Shown here: piece after piece, positions 7,878 through 15,288 of the stretch
Numbering within the stretch: the first letter of the stretch is position 1
How the letters are laid out: each line of letters starts with the position of its first letter
NCBI GenBank assembly: GCA_964405665.1
Contig: CAYOOT010000064.1
Location: 1-15,604 of the forward strand
Direction: 5' to 3'
DNA: 15,604 bases
Source of the DNA: CAYOOT01 sp964405665
GTDB lineage: Bacteria; Bdellovibrionota_C; UBA2361; SZUA-149; CAZDWZ01
The notes under the pieces: generated by a model
What the model was told of the DNA's origin: nothing
Databases searched by the model: none
What the model saw: only the letters and a program-made list of their open reading frames with translations
Made by a program: the position numbers and the translations under genes

Positions 7878-8016
7878 CAAAGGATACTTAGTATTTACAG
7901 ATTCCTAAGACTTAAAATATCGGTTTAAATCATTAAATGTATTCTGTTCTAGAATTAAGCGTCTTTGGGATTTACATAATTATTACTATCGATCTGTAAT
8001 AATCTGTAACAATTAG
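7878..8016. other. Intergenic region with three copies of ATCTGTAA
   Basis: A 139-bp gap between the downstream end of the DoxX-like gene and the start of the mosaic-protein gene, both on the minus strand, so it should hold the promoter of the latter. The 8-mer ATCTGTAA occurs at 7992-7999 and 8002-8009 on the plus strand (10-bp period) and once inverted at 7895-7902. I see no convincing terminator or -35/-10 pair. Confidence 0.35.
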
Positions 8017-8460
8017 TCAGGATCTCTTATTTTTTAAACGATATTCCAAACTATACTTTCCAAGCGGGTGGTGCATTAGGTGAACACAAACTCCCAAGAG
8101 ACAGAGGTTTTTTACCAAATTACTTCTTTGTAGAATTTGCCAAAGCCAAATATATTGCTCAGGAAGCTCAGCCGGATTGAAACAAATTGCTGGCAGATGA
8201 ACTAGTACTGTTACCAAAATTAAAAAAATTCCCAAAGCGTATGCTGCATAACGAATACGCCAACCAATTAAAATAAAACTTCCCCAAAACACCAACCAAA
8301 TTCCACAAGCAATTGAAACCAAACGTGGATAAGGCACCCAAGTAGGCATTAAATGTTGAATCATTTGATCGGAGACAATATGCTCTCCTCCTAAACCTAT
8401 AAAGATCAAACAAAACATTGCTCGAAAAATGAGATCGCTTAAATCGTAATTAATTTTCAT
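8017..8460 (-). CDS. DoxX-like four-helix membrane protein
   Basis: 147 aa with four hydrophobic segments (about 9-27, 45-65, 71-90 and 113-130), the size and pattern of the DoxX family. The N-terminal FRAMFCLIFIGLGGEHI resembles the first helix of DoxX proteins. The family is a membrane component in various redox and stress settings without one set function. Its ATG follows the stop of the dehydrogenase gene with no gap (TAAATG), so the two are co-transcribed and probably coupled. This suggests a joint role, but no substrate can be read from the sequence. The assignment rests on topology and partial resemblance. Confidence 0.62.
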   Translation of the reverse strand: MKINYDLSDLIFRAMFCLIFIGLGGEHIVSDQMIQHLMPTWVPYPRLVSIACGIWLVFWGSFILIGWRIRYAAYALGIFLILVTVLVHLPAICFNPAELPEQYIWLWQILQRSNLVKNLCLLGVCVHLMHHPLGKYSLEYRLKNKRS

Positions 8461-9330
8461 TTATTTTCCCCAGGAACTGATATTTGGCAGCATTCGATAT
8501 AATATCTGATGATATAAAGCACGGGGAAGGATTCGACGCAGTATTCCAAAAAAATAGGCATCCAAAGTCGCGGCCACTCGAAGGGGCGGATTTTTCTTGA
8601 GCATTACTTGATAAATAACCTCAGCTACACTCTCCGACGTTGCTTTTGCCCGATGCATCAATTTTTCTACAAACTCTCCCATACTCCAATAGTAAACATG
8701 ATAATCATCTTTATTGGCAATTGAATTTTTTGCTTTTTTATTTAAGTAAACATGACTAAAAGCGGCTGAGTTAATAAATCCCGGCTGCACCAAAGTAACC
8801 TTAACGTTCCAAGGTCGCATCTCATACCACAAGGCTTCGGAAGCACCTTCTAATGCAAATTTGGAAGCGCTATATGATCCCATTGTCGGCATTGCCATCA
8901 TTCCACCGACTGAGGAAACATTTATTATTCGTCCTGCTCGTTTTTTTCTCATTCCCGGCAATACCAAACGAGTTAATTCCATGGGACTAATAAAATTAGT
9001 TTTAATCTGCAATAATTCATCTTCTTCAGTCATCTGCTCAACTACTGCTCGAAAAGAGATGCCAGCATTATTGACAAGGATATCTATGTCTCCCCAAATA
9101 TTTTTAATTTCTTTGATTAGCTGAATTCTTTCTTCAGCAATATTAATATCAAGCCCACGAATGATAAACTTTTCATGTTCTTTAAGATTCTGCAGATCGG
9201 ACCAGGAAGCCGAGGAAGTTCTTGCCGTAGCAACGACACGAAAATTAGCTTGCCATAATTTTCGAGCAAGTGCCAAGCCAATACCAGAACTAGCTCCAGT
9301 AATCAGAACGATGGGAGAAGTTTGCGACAT
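8461..9330 (-). CDS. Classical short-chain dehydrogenase/reductase (SDR)
   Basis: 289 aa, cytoplasmic. The Rossmann fold carries the NAD(P) motif TGASSGIG (11-18) and NNAG (87-90). The catalytic set is complete: Ser140 in INVSS, Tyr153 and Lys157 in SYSASK. A PG motif follows at about 172-174. After the core there is an extra C-terminal part of about 90 residues, as in SDRs that act on lipids or other bulky substrates. The Arg at 37 in VATARTSS, just after the second beta strand, hints at NADPH preference. The reaction is oxidation or reduction of an alcohol/ketone pair; the substrate is unknown. It is the first gene of a two-gene unit with the DoxX-like gene. Confidence 0.88.
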   Translation of the reverse strand: MSQTSPIVLITGASSGIGLALARKLWQANFRVVATARTSSASWSDLQNLKEHEKFIIRGLDINIAEERIQLIKEIKNIWGDIDILVNNAGISFRAVVEQMTEEDELLQIKTNFISPMELTRLVLPGMRKKRAGRIINVSSVGGMMAMPTMGSYSASKFALEGASEALWYEMRPWNVKVTLVQPGFINSAAFSHVYLNKKAKNSIANKDDYHVYYWSMGEFVEKLMHRAKATSESVAEVIYQVMLKKNPPLRVAATLDAYFFGILRRILPRALYHQILYRMLPNISSWGK

Positions 9331-9419
9331 GTCATTAGTTATAACTCAAGCTTTCCGACTTTGATAGCCTGATAATTGACCTTAAAACAGAGAAATTAGG
9401 CAATGTTCCCGATCATGCC

Positions 9420-9436
9420 AAAGTAATAATTACTTT
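9420..9436. promoter_or_regulatory. Perfect 17-nt AT-rich dyad upstream of the DUF6496-like gene
   Basis: AAAGTAAT (9420-9427) and ATTACTTT (9429-9436) are exact reverse complements around one base. It lies 40 bp before the ATG at 9476, between divergent genes. An operator is possible, but AT-rich DNA yields such dyads more often by chance. Confidence 0.35.
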
Positions 9437-9465
9437 ATTTATCATCCAAAATTATTATTAATATT

Positions 9466-9469
9466 GGAG
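9466..9469 (+). promoter_or_regulatory. Ribosome binding site deciding the start of the DUF6496-like gene
   Basis: GGAG lies 6 bases before the ATG at 9476. The in-frame TTG at 9464 overlaps this site, so it cannot be the real start. Confidence 0.75.
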
Positions 9470-9475
9470 CTCATT

Positions 9476-9670
9476 ATGGCCACAAAAAAATATGGAAAAC
9501 TCGCTTCCAAAAAAGTTAAGAAAGTAATGCATGAAATGAAAAAAGGCACTTTACGTTCGGGCAGAAGCAAAAAGAAAGTAACAAGCAGAAAGCAAGCAAT
9601 CGCTATTGGTCTTTCTGAAGCAAGAAAAAGAGGCGGTAAAGTACCTCCTGCAAAATCTAAAAAAAACTAG
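9476..9670 (+). CDS. Small Lys-rich protein, DUF6496-type
   Basis: 64 aa from the ATG at 9476. It is strongly basic, with KKVKKVMHEMKKGTLRSG, then KVTSRKQAIAIGLSEARKRG and a Lys-rich tail. The core SRKQAIAIGLSEAR is the hallmark of the short DUF6496-type proteins found in many environmental bacteria. The charge resembles histone H1-like or nucleic-acid-binding tails, so DNA or RNA binding is possible but unproven. It stands alone, divergent from the dehydrogenase and convergent with the FAD-Rieske gene, with only 21 bp between the 3' ends. Confidence 0.8.
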   Translation: MATKKYGKLASKKVKKVMHEMKKGTLRSGRSKKKVTSRKQAIAIGLSEARKRGGKVPPAKSKKN

Positions 9671-9691
9671 CTCAAGATAATAAAATTATTT

Positions 9692-11227
9692 TTATTGATT
9701 ATTTATTTTAAATGATCGAAGTGCTTCCTCGGCCGGCCCGGCAATCACTTCCCCATCAGCTTTAAATCTCGATCCATGACAAGGACAATCCCAAGTGCAT
9801 TCGGCTTCATTGAATCTTACTAAGCAACCTAAGTGAGTGCATTCTGGTTGTAAAATATGTAAATTTCCTTGAGGATCTTTACAACAGGCTAGACGTTTAT
9901 TATCCAGCAAGACAATTCCCCCTTCTCCGGGTTTTAGATCATTCGATAATGATTTTGCATCCCGCTGTAAAAATCTTTTGGCCATGTAATAAGGATAATC
10001 TAGATTTTCTTTGAGGTAATCATAACCTCCTGCCAGAATGTTAAAGCGGGAAAGATTAAAAAGTTCTCTCCAAGGATTTTTTCTAGCACTAACAAAATCA
10101 CTTGCCATCATCGCGGCAACTGTACCAAAAGTAATTCCGTTTCCACCATAGCCGGTGGATAAAAATTGTCCTTCTTCTACTTCGCCGATATAGGGTAAGC
10201 CGTCATTGGTTTCAATGACTTGGCCGGACCAGCGATGAGTGATACTTTTGATCGGTAAAATTTCCCTTAATTTTTTTTCTAAACGTACAAATGATTGTTC
10301 GCTAGAGTCTTCTTGCCCCGTTTTTGAATCCTCTCCACCAAAAATAACATAATCAGAAGCAGTGCCTTGATCAATTCTTAAATAATTATACGGATCTCCC
10401 TGATCCCAGAAAATGGCTGGTTCTACAATGTTCTTTGCGATCTCTGCTCGCAGAACATAACTTGTATAAGGATAAAGTTTGGTTTGGAAAAAAGCAGCGC
10501 TAATTGTCGATCTATCACCTTGGAGAGGAATATGGGTTGCTGTAACGATAAATTTAGTTTTAACACGCTGGCCATTGGCCAATAACCATTGATCTTTGCC
10601 CTGTCCATATTCTTTGACCTCGGAATTTTCGAAAATCAATACTCCTTTTCTGCTGAGTGCTTTTGCTAAACCATAAACAAACTTTGTAGCATGAAACTTT
10701 GCTTGACGATGAAAGACTATTCCAGGAAGATCAAAAAACGGAACTTTTTCTAGAAGTCCTGAGATAAAAGCATGTTTGTTGGCAAGTTCAGTTTCTTTTT
10801 TTAATTCTTCAATAAACGATTCTTGATTGGCCTGAGAAGAAGCGTGATAATAACCCGGAACCCATTGAAAATCACATTCAATTTCTTCTGTATGAATAAT
10901 TTCATGTAATTTTTCAATTGCTGCTAATCCAGCATCCCAGACCGCCACTGCATGATCTTCGCCAAATTTTTTTGTTAATTCAGTTAATGAATAATCCGTT
11001 ACATATGTCAAATGAGCGGTAGTGGAAGCTGTTTCCCCTTTCCCGATTTTACCCTTTTCTAAAATTATTACGTTATAACCTTGCTGTTTTATTAAGTAGG
11101 CAGTTAACAATCCCGTCATCCCTCCGCCAATCACCACAACATCTGTTGTCAAAGAAGAAGAAAGAGGAGCAAATTCTGGACCGTCAACTAAGTTCCAAAA
11201 TGATGGTAAGGCAGAAATCCCTGACAT
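9692..11227 (-). CDS. FAD-dependent oxidoreductase with C-terminal Rieske domain
   Basis: 511 aa. The N-terminal DAO-type domain has the FAD dinucleotide motif VVVIGGGMTGLLTAYL (30-45) with Glu57 in IILEKG, and a second FAD contact region near YIGEVEEGQFLSTGYGGNG. The C-terminal Rieske [2Fe-2S] domain has CTHLGC (Cys463, His465) and CPCHGS (Cys481, His484) as ligands. Cys468 and Cys483 are placed for the stabilising disulfide of high-potential Rieske proteins. This fusion is a known bacterial family (for example B. subtilis YhfW), whose amine or amino-acid type substrate is not established. There is no signal peptide, so it is cytoplasmic. Its upstream gap of 88 bp separates it from lutC, so it may have its own promoter. 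No ribosome site is evident before its ATG. Confidence 0.9.
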   Translation of the reverse strand: MSGISALPSFWNLVDGPEFAPLSSSLTTDVVVIGGGMTGLLTAYLIKQQGYNVIILEKGKIGKGETASTTAHLTYVTDYSLTELTKKFGEDHAVAVWDAGLAAIEKLHEIIHTEEIECDFQWVPGYYHASSQANQESFIEELKKETELANKHAFISGLLEKVPFFDLPGIVFHRQAKFHATKFVYGLAKALSRKGVLIFENSEVKEYGQGKDQWLLANGQRVKTKFIVTATHIPLQGDRSTISAAFFQTKLYPYTSYVLRAEIAKNIVEPAIFWDQGDPYNYLRIDQGTASDYVIFGGEDSKTGQEDSSEQSFVRLEKKLREILPIKSITHRWSGQVIETNDGLPYIGEVEEGQFLSTGYGGNGITFGTVAAMMASDFVSARKNPWRELFNLSRFNILAGGYDYLKENLDYPYYMAKRFLQRDAKSLSNDLKPGEGGIVLLDNKRLACCKDPQGNLHILQPECTHLGCLVRFNEAECTWDCPCHGSRFKADGEVIAGPAEEALRSFKINNQ

Positions 11228-11297
11228 ATTTTTTACGATATTTTATTATTGAAAAATTACAATATAGAACATGCCATAGATATGACTTTTTCTAACA

Positions 11298-11311
11298 ATG
11301 ATCCCTATCAT
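11298..11311. promoter_or_regulatory. Short dyad between lutC and the FAD-Rieske gene
   Basis: ATGAT and ATCAT flank CCCT exactly. It lies 71 bp upstream of the FAD-Rieske start and just past the lutC stop. It could be an operator or nothing; five-base arms are weak evidence. Confidence 0.2.
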
Positions 11312-11315
11312 GTCG

Positions 11316-11903
11316 CTATAATAAGAACACATTTAAGCTCTTGGCCCCTTGAGCACCGATAACCAAACACTGCTCAATATCTGCTGTTTTAGAAGGGCCG
11401 GAAATAAAATAAGCAGTTTGATGTTTTACAAAATCAATTCGCTGATAAGCCTGATGCATATTCAAGACTAAATCTTCTCTGGATAAGATAATTACCAAAT
11501 GAGCACAGGCAAATAAAGCAGCTCGATGTTTTAAATTCCTGGGATTGATCCAAATAGCTCCATTTTCTTCTACTCCAAATTCTCCTCGTACTATCGCCAA
11601 ATCCAAAGTATGCAGTTCTTTGGGATCAGAAAAATCTTCCGGATTAGTATTAGCAATACTTATTTCTTTTAAAGCAGAAAAAATTTTAATTTCAGGTTTG
11701 AAATAAGTAAAAGATTTAATTTGCTCTTCCACTTGGGTAATATTTTTAACTAGAAAACCACTTCCTCCAATCATTTTTAAAGATTCGAAAAATTTCTCTA
11801 CAGTCACTTCTTTTTCTGGATATAAAAAATCATACGCCGGATAAGGTTGTTCCAATAAATTAAGCGCCGAGATTTTTCTTATGATGCTTTCTTTACTATT
11901 CAT
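11316..11903 (-). CDS. lutC: LutC/YkgG-type lactate utilization protein, LUD domain
   Basis: 195 aa, a single LUD domain. Diagnostic blocks are RGEFGVEENGAIWI, NMHQAYQRI and FISGPSKTADIEQ near the C-terminus. It is the third part of the cytoplasmic LutABC complex, which oxidises L-lactate to pyruvate in place of a flavin lactate dehydrogenase. The ATG overlaps the lutB stop by 8 bases, indicating translational coupling; no separate ribosome site is seen. The usual GVHGP block after TADIE reads GAQGA here, so the common His is replaced by Gln. I recall related variants, so this may mark a subfamily rather than a defect. Confidence 0.88.
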   Translation of the reverse strand: MNSKESIIRKISALNLLEQPYPAYDFLYPEKEVTVEKFFESLKMIGGSGFLVKNITQVEEQIKSFTYFKPEIKIFSALKEISIANTNPEDFSDPKELHTLDLAIVRGEFGVEENGAIWINPRNLKHRAALFACAHLVIILSREDLVLNMHQAYQRIDFVKHQTAYFISGPSKTADIEQCLVIGAQGAKSLNVFLL

Positions 11904-13257
11904 TGATTATTTTAAGATATATTTCTTTAAAACTCTTTTCTTTAATTTTTGGCAGTTCCCGCTTTTTGCCCCAAATATTAAATCGATTATAGATCATAAA
12001 TCTGGGGGCAAATCTTAAAAACCTTAAAACTAAAAATCCCATTAGATCAAAAAGTTTGCTCGAGACTAAAACTTTTGCCGTAATCTTCATTATTACTTTT
12101 TTAATCAAAGACACTTCTCCTGCCTGCACTATTCTTTTTCTTAAAAATAAAAGCTGTTCATGAAGATTAATTTTTACCGGACAAACATCAGTGCAAGATC
12201 CACAAAGGGAACTGGCAAAAGGAAGAGAACTATGTTCTTTAATACTTTTTAGCGGTGCTAAGATCGATCCAATCGGTCCAGGCACTGTATAATTATAACT
12301 ATATCCCCCGCTTCGACGATAAACCGGACAAGTATTCATACAGGCCCCACAACGAATACAACTTAGCGAGCGAGAAAAATCTTTTTCTCCCAAATGTGCT
12401 GTTCTTCCGTTATCTACCAAAATAATATGCAGCTCTCCTCCGCTAATCGGCCCCCGGAAATGAGAAGAATAAGTAGTAATCGGTTGCCCTGTAGCAGAGC
12501 GGGCAAGTAATCTTAAAAAAACTCCCAAATCTTTATGTTTCGGGATTAATTTTTCTATTCCCATTGAGGCGATATGCACTTTACACATGGAAGTTCCCAT
12601 ATCAGCATTGCCCTCATTGGTACAAACTACTACTGCCCCACTTTCTGCAACTGCAAAATTCACTCCTGTGATTGCAACATCTGCTTCCAGCAATTTTGCT
12701 CGCAAAATTTCTCGGGAAACATCGGTTAAATATTTAGGATCATTATTTCCTTTTTCCGTATTAAATTTTTCTTGAAAAAGCTCAGACACTTCTTCTTTCT
12801 TAATATGAATAGCCGGAAGCACGATATGACTTGGAGGTTCTTTGCGAAGTTGCACCAGCCATTCTCCTAAATCAGTATCGGTAACTTCCAATCCTTTTGC
12901 TTCCAAGAAATGATTGAGCCCACATTCTTCGGTAAGCATTGACTTACTTTTAACTATTTTCTTTGCACTATGTCTTTCTAAAATTTCTAAAACTATTTTG
13001 TTGTGTTCCACGGCATCTTTTGCCCAATGAACTTTTGCTCCCAAAGCGCTAGCATTTTTTTCAAATTCTTCCAGATAAAAATCAAGTCTGCTTAGTGTAT
13101 GAAGCTTGATTTGGGAAGCAATTTCTCTCAGTTCTTCCCATTCTGCAACGCTTTGCGCCATACGATCGCGCTTTTCGCGCACAAACCAAAGAGCTTGGTC
13201 ATGCCATTTAAAGCGCTCTGTATTGGCAATAAATTTTTCGGCTTTTTCCGGATGCAT
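11896..13257 (-). CDS. lutB: LutB/YkgF-type iron-sulfur lactate utilization protein
   Basis: 453 aa. The N-terminal LUD domain (about 60-285) includes ITGVNFAVAESGAVVVCTNEGN. A ferredoxin-like part follows, with a complete cluster motif CIRCGACMNTCP (Cys300, 303, 306, 310) and CGSCTDVCP (Cys352, 355, 359). The C-terminal tail has a hydrophobic patch (about 396-425) and a WGKKRELP-like end typical of the family. It is the core electron-transfer subunit of the lactate-oxidising LutABC complex and passes electrons from lactate to the respiratory chain by a carrier not seen here. Its ATG directly follows the lutA stop (TAAATG), and its end overlaps lutC. Confidence 0.93.
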   Translation of the reverse strand: MHPEKAEKFIANTERFKWHDQALWFVREKRDRMAQSVAEWEELREIASQIKLHTLSRLDFYLEEFEKNASALGAKVHWAKDAVEHNKIVLEILERHSAKKIVKSKSMLTEECGLNHFLEAKGLEVTDTDLGEWLVQLRKEPPSHIVLPAIHIKKEEVSELFQEKFNTEKGNNDPKYLTDVSREILRAKLLEADVAITGVNFAVAESGAVVVCTNEGNADMGTSMCKVHIASMGIEKLIPKHKDLGVFLRLLARSATGQPITTYSSHFRGPISGGELHIILVDNGRTAHLGEKDFSRSLSCIRCGACMNTCPVYRRSGGYSYNYTVPGPIGSILAPLKSIKEHSSLPFASSLCGSCTDVCPVKINLHEQLLFLRKRIVQAGEVSLIKKVIMKITAKVLVSSKLFDLMGFLVLRFLRFAPRFMIYNRFNIWGKKRELPKIKEKSFKEIYLKIINE

Positions 13258-13992
13258 TTAATTAGCAATACTCTCATTAAAAATTTCTGCGATATGCTTT
13301 ACACTAAGAGAAATATTTTGTCTTTGAACAAGTCCTTGCAGATGCATTAAACAGCTCATATCAATTGCCGTAATTTCTTCGGCTCCAGCCTGCAAGTGAT
13401 CGGCAATTCTGCTTTCACCCATAGCAATACTCAAAGCTTCTTCAGCCACGGCAAAAGTCCCGCCAAATCCGCAGCATTCGTCTTTTCTCTTTAATTCCAC
13501 AATTTCTACTCCCTCAATCGAGCGTAATAGGGCTTCGGTTTTACCAAAAGCAAGTCCCACCATTTCACTGGAACTAGCCAGTCTTAATTCTCGAAGTCCA
13601 TGGCAACTTTGATGAAAGGCAATTTTTTTCTGATATTTGCCCTTAAGCTTCTTGATTTTCAAGACATCATAGATAAATTCAGAAAGTTCCATAATTTTTA
13701 TTTGATGTTCCAGCTTTAGCAAATGAGGATAATGATTCTTAACCATGGAAGTGCATGACCCTGAAGGACAAATCACATAATCAAATTCAGAAAATATTTT
13801 AATAAATTTAACTCCAACTTCTTTTGCTTCCTCTGCAAATCCGGAATTGGCCAAAGGCTGCCCACAACAAGTCTGTTCTAAAGGGTATGTGATATTTTCC
13901 ACGCCTAATTTTTTTAGCAGCTCCAAAGTCGCCACTGCAACATGGGGGTAGAGCTGATTAATATAACATGGTATGAATAAGCCTAATTTCAC
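13258..13992 (-). CDS. lutA: LutA/YkgE-type CCG-domain lactate utilization protein
   Basis: 244 aa. It has two CCG (cysteine-rich) domains: Cys9, Cys42-Cys43-Gly44, Cys76 and Cys80 in the first, and Cys130, Cys173-Cys174-Gly175 and Cys214 in the second. These are expected to bind Fe-S clusters, as in heterodisulfide reductase subunit B and glycolate oxidase GlcF. It is the first gene of the minus-strand lut operon; the order A-B-C is the standard one. The start is a GTG at 13992, supported by a good ribosome site. No lactate permease or LutR-type regulator lies next to the operon, and only 46 bp separate it from the divergent lipoprotein-like gene. Confidence 0.9.
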   Translation of the reverse strand: MKLGLFIPCYINQLYPHVAVATLELLKKLGVENITYPLEQTCCGQPLANSGFAEEAKEVGVKFIKIFSEFDYVICPSGSCTSMVKNHYPHLLKLEHQIKIMELSEFIYDVLKIKKLKGKYQKKIAFHQSCHGLRELRLASSSEMVGLAFGKTEALLRSIEGVEIVELKRKDECCGFGGTFAVAEEALSIAMGESRIADHLQAGAEEITAIDMSCLMHLQGLVQRQNISLSVKHIAEIFNESIAN

Positions 13993-13996
13993 TGTT

Positions 13997-14003
13997 CTCC
14001 CTT
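13997..14003 (-). promoter_or_regulatory. Ribosome binding site supporting the GTG start of lutA
   Basis: On the minus strand AAGGGAG stands 4 bases before the GTG at 13992. The match is strong and decides for this non-ATG start. Confidence 0.7.
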
Positions 14004-14038
14004 TTACTGAAAATTTAGAAGAGTAACATCCCCAAATA

Positions 14039-14656
14039 ATGAAAAAACGTTTTTTGATTTTTTTTCTTCTAATCTACAGTTCTTGCATCCCAGCATATCT
14101 GCCAAAATATGACAAGATTAAATCGGATTCTTCTCTTCTCGGGCAAAACTTAGAAAGATTAATTAAAAAACAAACCGTAGTAATTGTTCAAAATCCTGAA
14201 CAAGAAGAAGAAAAATCACTGGGGCACCAATATTTATTCGGAATTATCCCTTTTACGGCAATTTATCTGAAAGAGCCTGCTGATATTTTGGCAACAAAAG
14301 TTTTGGAAGATATTTTAAACTCCTTCGGTTATAACACAATTATCAGTGAACCTTGCGGACTAGAAGCAATCAACCAAAATCAAACAGTAAAATTTTTTGT
14401 TCAAGGAAAAATAAAAAATTTAAGTCTTAGCGGTTTCGATGCCCTTTTTTTTAGATATCTGACTGTCTCGGGAAATATTGACTTTATGGTTTTTAAAAAT
14501 ATCGAATCATATCAAAATAAGCAGCCTTATGATCAACAACGATATCCTCTTGATAAATCAATTTACAAATTAACCGCCTATCTATCAGAATTAAATCTGC
14601 TCCTAGAAAAAAGCTTAAGGGATAATACCATTAAGTTTATAACCCAACTAAATTAA
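14039..14656 (+). CDS. Unknown probable lipoprotein
   Basis: 205 aa; I do not recognise it firmly. The N-terminus (MKKRFLIFFLLIYSSC) is a short signal peptide ending at Cys16. The residue three before the Cys is Tyr, where Leu, Val or Ile is usual, so lipidation is likely but not certain. The mature part alternates beta-like and helical segments: TVVIVQNP, a helix around DILATKVLEDILNSFGY, then VKFFVQGKIKNLSLSGF and TVSGNIDFMVF. This resembles the general fold of small periplasmic lipoproteins such as YajG or transport-auxiliary lipoproteins, but I see no diagnostic motif. It has no ribosome site, is divergent from lutA, and is followed by a 121-bp gap. Confidence 0.65.
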   Translation: MKKRFLIFFLLIYSSCIPAYLPKYDKIKSDSSLLGQNLERLIKKQTVVIVQNPEQEEEKSLGHQYLFGIIPFTAIYLKEPADILATKVLEDILNSFGYNTIISEPCGLEAINQNQTVKFFVQGKIKNLSLSGFDALFFRYLTVSGNIDFMVFKNIESYQNKQPYDQQRYPLDKSIYKLTAYLSELNLLLEKSLRDNTIKFITQLN

Positions 14657-14731
14657 TTATTAAGCTATTATTGCTCATAAAATCAATCTGCATTGTTACC
14701 TAAGCAAAATCATATTTTGTTAGTATCTGCC

Positions 14732-14740
14732 TGTTATATT
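14732..14740 (+). promoter_or_regulatory. Candidate extended -10 promoter of the ferritin-like gene
   Basis: TGTTATATT has the TGn extension before TATATT (14735-14740), 37 bp before the ATG at 14778. No good -35 lies at the right distance, which an extended -10 can tolerate. A small dyad, CAAAAT and ATTTTG, sits just upstream around 14705-14719. Confidence 0.35.
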
Positions 14741-14764
14741 TTGCAATCTCTTTAATTCTAATTT

Positions 14765-14769
14765 GGAGG
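14765..14769 (+). promoter_or_regulatory. Ribosome binding site deciding the start of the ferritin-like gene
   Basis: GGAGG lies 8 bases before the ATG at 14778. The in-frame TTG at 14763 overlaps it and is rejected as the start. Confidence 0.8.
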
Positions 14770-14777
14770 ATACTATA

Positions 14778-15275
14778 ATGAATCTTTTTAAAAAACTTTT
14801 TACAATTTTAGGTGTTTTACTAATTACGTCGCTGGCAAAAGCGGATCAAAGTGCAGTTTCAATTATTAATGAACTGTTACGTGGTGAGCTTGCTGCAGTG
14901 GAAACGTATCGGCAAGCCTTGGATAAATTTGGTGCCGGTACTAATTCTGCTGACTTAAGAAAATTCTATGATCAACACCAAGATGCAGTATCACAATTAA
15001 AGCAACAAGTGATTAAACTAGGTGAAACTCCAGCAACCAGCGCCGGACCTTGGGGTGCTTGGGCTAAAGCGGTAGAAGGAAGCGCTAAAGTATTTGGTGA
15101 AACCGCAGCATTGAAAGTGTTGAAAGAAGGTGAAGAACATGGAGTAAAAGAATATCAAGAACTTCTTGATAATAAGAATGCTCCTGCTGAAGTAAAAGAA
15201 TTGGTACGCTCTTCTTTATTGCCGCAGCTAGAACAACATATTGCGGTGTTGGATAAGATAATTAGTAAGTCCTAA
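14778..15275 (+). CDS. Exported ferritin-like DUF2383-type protein
   Basis: 165 aa from the ATG at 14778. The N-terminus is a Sec signal (MNLFKKLFTILGVLLITSLAKA), probably cleaved near Ala20-Ala22. The rest is a four-helix bundle of the ferritin-like DUF2383 (PA2169) kind. Possible metal ligands are spread one set per helix: Glu37/Glu42 in RGELAAVETY, His67 in DQHQDAV, Glu119-Glu120-His121 in EGEEHGVKEY, and Glu152/His154 in LEQHIAVL. Family members are usually cytoplasmic stress-related proteins, so a periplasmic form is unusual. A di-iron or other metal site in the envelope is inferred. It is a single gene followed by a strong hairpin. Confidence 0.8.
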   Translation: MNLFKKLFTILGVLLITSLAKADQSAVSIINELLRGELAAVETYRQALDKFGAGTNSADLRKFYDQHQDAVSQLKQQVIKLGETPATSAGPWGAWAKAVEGSAKVFGETAALKVLKEGEEHGVKEYQELLDNKNAPAEVKELVRSSLLPQLEQHIAVLDKIISKS

Positions 15276-15288
15276 GAATTATTAATTG

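Noticed and set aside
8861..9364. Plus-strand frames opposite the short-chain dehydrogenase
   Set aside because: They lie antisense to a gene with a complete SDR motif set, have no ribosome site and show no recognisable protein features.
9671..9691. A terminator between the convergent DUF6496-like and FAD-Rieske genes
   Set aside because: The sequence is AT-rich with imperfect pairing only; no stable GC stem or clear T tract pair can be supported.
12587..12775. A plus-strand frame opposite lutB
   Set aside because: It is a shadow of the LUD domain coding region, which is strongly supported on the other strand.
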